A DNA stretch of 8,288 nt from Ruminococcus sp. CAG:382 (GTDB taxonomy: Bacteria; Bacillota; Clostridia; Oscillospirales; CAG-382). The translations under genes and the position numbers were made by a program. The notes beneath the pieces were generated by a model. The model was not told the DNA's origin and did no database searches. It saw only the letters and a list, made by a program, of their open reading frames with translations. Shown piece after piece: positions 6,294-8,288 of the stretch (positions within the stretch are counted from its first letter, which is position 1; the number at the start of each line of letters is the position of its first letter). Where the stretch lies: positions 28,478 through 36,765 of the forward strand of contig FR892219.1 in the NCBI GenBank assembly GCA_000433115.1. Direction: 5' to 3'.

Positions 6294-6394
6294 CTCATTT
6301 CAGTTAATCCTCTCAATATTAATTGGTATTCCGGGAACGAAAAGCATCATGACATTTTTTCAATCACATATCAAGGCATAATAAAGCACTGGCG
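6294..6394. other. Non-coding stretch between IS remnant and tRNA terminator
   Basis: I see no supported gene. A minus-strand open frame across 6008-6316 runs antisense to the transposase remnant and has no believable start signal. The AT-rich sequence may include more decayed element DNA. No right inverted repeat could be identified with confidence. Confidence 0.5.
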
Positions 6395-6440
6395 AAAAAA
6401 CAGTATTTTACTGAAAAAACCACTCGTAAAAACAAGTGGC
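6395..6440 (-). terminator. Tandem rho-independent terminator after tRNA-Leu
   Basis: Read on the minus strand, CCACTTG (6433-6439) pairs with CGAGTGG (6420-6426) across a 6-nt loop, with one G-T pair, and is followed by six T (6414-6419). Directly beyond, CAGTA/TACTG (6401-6413) forms a smaller hairpin with another run of six T (6395-6400). It lies just 7 nt past the tRNA CCA end and so ends that transcript. Confidence 0.8.
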
Positions 6441-6446
6441 TTTCCA

Positions 6447-6533
6447 TGGTGCCGGTGGCGGGGGTCGAACCCGCACGGTATTGCTACCACTGGATTTTGA
6501 GTCCAGCACGTCTGCCAATTCCATCACACCGAC
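6447..6533 (-). tRNA. tRNA-Leu (anticodon CAA)
   Basis: The minus strand gives an 87-nt class II tRNA including an encoded CCA (6447-6449). The acceptor stem GTCGGTG pairs with CACCGGC with one G-T pair. The anticodon stem CTGGA/TCCAG encloses loop CTCAAAA, giving anticodon CAA for codon UUG. The T arm GCGGG-TTCGACC-CCCGC is perfect, and a long variable arm, typical of tRNA-Leu, lies between. It starts 44 nt after the stop of the membrane protein gene and may share its transcript, since no suitably placed promoter of its own was found. Confidence 0.95.
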
Positions 6534-6577
6534 TTATATGAAGTTAAAAACCTTACGTCAAAGACACAGCCGCCATA

Positions 6578-7459
6578 TTAGAGCGTGTCACTGTTCTTTT
6601 CTGAAACATCAGGTTCGGATGATATATCAACGGCTGTAAAAATTTTTGAAAACGCGTAAAGCGCAAAAACAATTGCAATCGCATCAAGAAGAACAAACAT
6701 ATCAAGTTTGAGCATCCAGAAGCAAGAAAGAAGCATATGCGGTAACGCATCAATTATAAGAAGAAATACGGACAAAAGAGCCGTAGCGAAATACCTTACC
6801 GTACGTACTGCCCCGCGAACATTGGACGCGTCGTATGTAAGGAACAACATAAGACAGACGAGTCCCATAATATGATATACCGCGGAAGAATTGATCGCAT
6901 ATTTGTTCTGTTCGACAAATTCATACATAAGCCAGTATATTGCCATAAAAACAGGAGCGATCTTGAACCAAACGGAATATGAAGGAGTCGTCTTTCCTTT
7001 GGCAATGAAAGATGAATACAGATATCCCGAGGAAGCAAGTATCATGAGTACAGCAAGGATAAACACAAAAAGTGAAACAGAACTGTCCGTCATGAAAAGA
7101 TAAACAAAATAAATGCCCGAAGAAAGGAGCATAAAACCGCAAAGAGCGGATGCAAACAGCAAAGTCGAGGGGTAAACAGAAAGCTCAACCGAAGTCCCGG
7201 GAACGAGAGGCTCGAACACGGAAACGCGGTGTGAACGCATGGAAATGCACCATGCTATGATTACTGCGACAACGATTGCCGATATTATTGCAAACACGAC
7301 AGTTGCAGTTCCGACACGGATAAGATAGTGTGTTTCGGGGGATTCTGCACTGATTTCGACATTTTTTGCGAGTACGGCGACACGCACCACAGCAAGCAAT
7401 ATTGCTGTAAGCAGTACAGACAATGCTGTTATCTTATACTGATTCAGTACCCTTTTCAT
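6578..7459 (-). CDS. Multi-pass membrane protein of unknown function (about 8 helices)
   Basis: A 293-residue integral membrane protein. Hydrophobic segments lie at about 10-30, 50-72, 98-122, 127-147, 163-181, 193-209, 222-245 and 253-273, with a short polar, acidic C-terminal tail (SSEPDVSEKNSDTL). I see no transport, enzyme or signalling motif and cannot name a family. Conserved membrane proteins of this kind with no known role are frequent in Clostridia. AGAGGT (7471-7476) is 11 nt before the ATG at 7459. The gene has its own consensus promoter at 7498-7526 and is followed by tRNA-Leu and a strong terminator, so mRNA and tRNA are probably made as one transcript. Coding is certain from its length, composition and signals. 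Confidence 0.85.
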   Translation of the reverse strand: MKRVLNQYKITALSVLLTAILLAVVRVAVLAKNVEISAESPETHYLIRVGTATVVFAIISAIVVAVIIAWCISMRSHRVSVFEPLVPGTSVELSVYPSTLLFASALCGFMLLSSGIYFVYLFMTDSSVSLFVFILAVLMILASSGYLYSSFIAKGKTTPSYSVWFKIAPVFMAIYWLMYEFVEQNKYAINSSAVYHIMGLVCLMLFLTYDASNVRGAVRTVRYFATALLSVFLLIIDALPHMLLSCFWMLKLDMFVLLDAIAIVFALYAFSKIFTAVDISSEPDVSEKNSDTL

Positions 7460-7497
7460 CGTTCCTAAATACCTCTGACAATCAAGCCGTTTCGCAT

Positions 7498-7526
7498 ATT
7501 ATACTACAAGAAGCGCGATTTGTAAA
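7498..7526 (-). promoter_or_regulatory. Sigma-A promoter of the membrane protein gene
   Basis: On the minus strand TTTACA (7521-7526), a 17-nt spacer and a perfect TATAAT (7498-7503) lie 38 nt before the ATG at 7459. The spacer ends in TTGTAG, so no classical extended -10 TGn is present. It separates this gene from the nucleotidase gene upstream; no clear terminator was found between them. Confidence 0.88.
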
Positions 7527-7576
7527 GCCTATTTTATGATTTCGATATCAATTTACATTTTGGAAACAAAACAGTG

Positions 7577-8164
7577 TCAGCCGCCGCTTTTATCGTTATC
7601 ATTCTTCGCATCGCTTATCTTCCGTATACTGTCATCACGAAGTAACGCGCGAAGCCCTTTCAGATATGGTGAAAACTCCGCCTTATCCTCACCGTATGTC
7701 AGATTCAGTTCATATTCAAGCGGAATCGATGTGCTGATATCTGCTTCATTATGTTGAATCACCGCTTCCATATTATCGAGCGCTTTATAAATGCGCGCTT
7801 CCTTTGTCCGGAGTGCGTTCATTTCGTTGTAAAGGTCATTCATCTCGTTACAAAACGGCGAAGGCAACGATGAAACCCATTCGGCAAGCAACCGGTTTTC
7901 GCGTTCTTCATCATCGTCATTTTTCAAAAACGACGGTATGTCTCCCGTAAATGCTTCGCCGAGGTCATGGATAAGGCACATTTTCATGAGCTTCACAAGG
8001 TCAATGTCCTTGAATTCGTCACTGACAAAGTAAGCAAGCAAAATCAGCCGCCATGAATGCTCTGCAACGCTTTCCTTACGACCGGTTGTTGTGTAACTGT
8101 GGCGTGTATTGTTTTTCAGCCGTTCGGCAACAGCCATAGCCTCAATAAGTTTTCTCGGTTCCAT
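7577..8164 (-). CDS. HD-domain 5'-nucleotidase, YfbR/HDDC2-like
   Basis: A 195-residue cytoplasmic HD-domain phosphohydrolase. Motifs in order are RHSYTTTGRKESVAEHSWR (about 21-39, H36 as first metal ligand), the HD pair H66-D67 in LIHDLGEAFTGDIP (64-77, with E70 and D75) and a late Asp, D130, in KALDNMEAV. This arrangement and length match the HDDC2/YfbR group, which removes phosphate from deoxynucleoside monophosphates and helps balance dNTP pools. The charged C-terminal tail (from about 175) is longer than the domain needs. GGGAG and AGAGG at about 8167-8175 stand just before the ATG at 8164. It begins 16 nt after the stop of the gene at the right edge, so these two are likely cotranscribed. 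The exact substrate is inferred from the family. Confidence 0.9.
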   Translation of the reverse strand: MEPRKLIEAMAVAERLKNNTRHSYTTTGRKESVAEHSWRLILLAYFVSDEFKDIDLVKLMKMCLIHDLGEAFTGDIPSFLKNDDDEERENRLLAEWVSSLPSPFCNEMNDLYNEMNALRTKEARIYKALDNMEAVIQHNEADISTSIPLEYELNLTYGEDKAEFSPYLKGLRALLRDDSIRKISDAKNDNDKSGG

Positions 8165-8180
8165 TCAGCCTCTCCCATTT

Positions 8181-8288
8181 TCAAATGTCCCTTTTGACTT
8201 TTTTCAACAGTAATACCGTCTCGACCATTGTTTCATTTTCCAAGGGCAATTCTTTCACTTCTGCCCCGTTGACAAGAACAGGGAAGTT
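8181..8288 (-). CDS. C-terminal end of an unidentified gene
   Basis: An open frame of 35 codons enters from the right edge and ends in TGA at 8181-8183. It reads NFPVLVNGAEVKELPL, then a segment ending METVLLLKKVKRDI-like (exactly TMVETVLLLKKVKRDI). A VETVxLL ending is found in several RNA methyltransferases such as RlmD, but the residues before it do not fit well, so I give no name. Its N-terminus is outside the window. The 16-nt gap to the nucleotidase gene supports an operon. Confidence 0.6.
   Translation of the reverse strand, partial: NFPVLVNGAEVKELPLENETMVETVLLLKKVKRDI

Noticed and set aside
6008..6316. 102-codon minus-strand frame across the IS remnant
   Set aside because: Antisense to the surface-protein tail and the recognised transposase start, crosses two hairpins, no Shine-Dalgarno.
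6533..6561. TTGACG-17-TATAAG just upstream of tRNA-Leu on the minus strand
   Set aside because: The -10 would touch the first base of the tRNA, so transcription would start inside it; not usable as its promoter.
8181..8288. Naming the right-edge gene RlmD from its VETVLLL ending
   Set aside because: Only 35 residues are visible and the part before VETV does not match the expected RlmD pattern.

Overview
The window looks like chromosomal DNA from a low-to-moderate GC Gram-positive anaerobe of class Clostridia, probably a gut or rumen Oscillospiraceae/Lachnospiraceae-type bacterium. This rests on strong AGGAGG-type ribosome binding sites, TTGACA-17-TATAAT-type promoters, secreted proteins of a style common in gut Clostridia, an encoded CCA end on the tRNA, and no outer-membrane features. 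TGA ends several intact genes, so the code is standard. The species is inferred, not shown.

Left block (1-3368, minus strand): one four-gene operon driven by a consensus promoter at 3340-3368. In order of transcription it encodes a membrane-anchored class A beta-lactamase-like serine hydrolase (3289-2111), a DPM1/GtrB-type family 2 glycosyltransferase with two C-terminal membrane helices (2087-1122), a TIM-barrel sugar phosphate isomerase/epimerase-like protein (1112-321), and a small unknown protein cut by the left edge (315-1). Gaps of 23, 9 and 5 nt indicate coupled expression. The first two products point to the cell envelope.

Middle block (about 3290-6293, plus strand): an accessory, partly decayed stretch between minus-strand housekeeping-type genes. 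It holds the 3' part of an ABC-transporter ATPase that has lost its membrane domain and Walker A but sits behind a consensus promoter. Next comes a promoter and a two-gene unit: a membrane-anchored beta-sandwich protein with a GTG start, then a secreted repeat/beta-helix-like surface protein. The surface protein has an in-frame TGA 42 codons before the end of its recognisable C-terminal motif. Last is the 5' end of an IS3-type transposase gene whose Shine-Dalgarno is locked in a long hairpin.

Right block (6414-8288, minus strand): the 3' end of a conserved-looking gene, an HD-domain 5'-nucleotidase of the YfbR/HDDC2 type, an eight-helix membrane protein of unknown function with its own consensus promoter, a tRNA-Leu(CAA), and a tandem terminator.

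I see no CRISPR array, toxin-antitoxin pair, phage genes, retron or clear new defence system. The best leads are the interrupted surface protein, the two-gene surface unit itself, and the decay pattern of the middle island next to the 3' end of tRNA-Leu.
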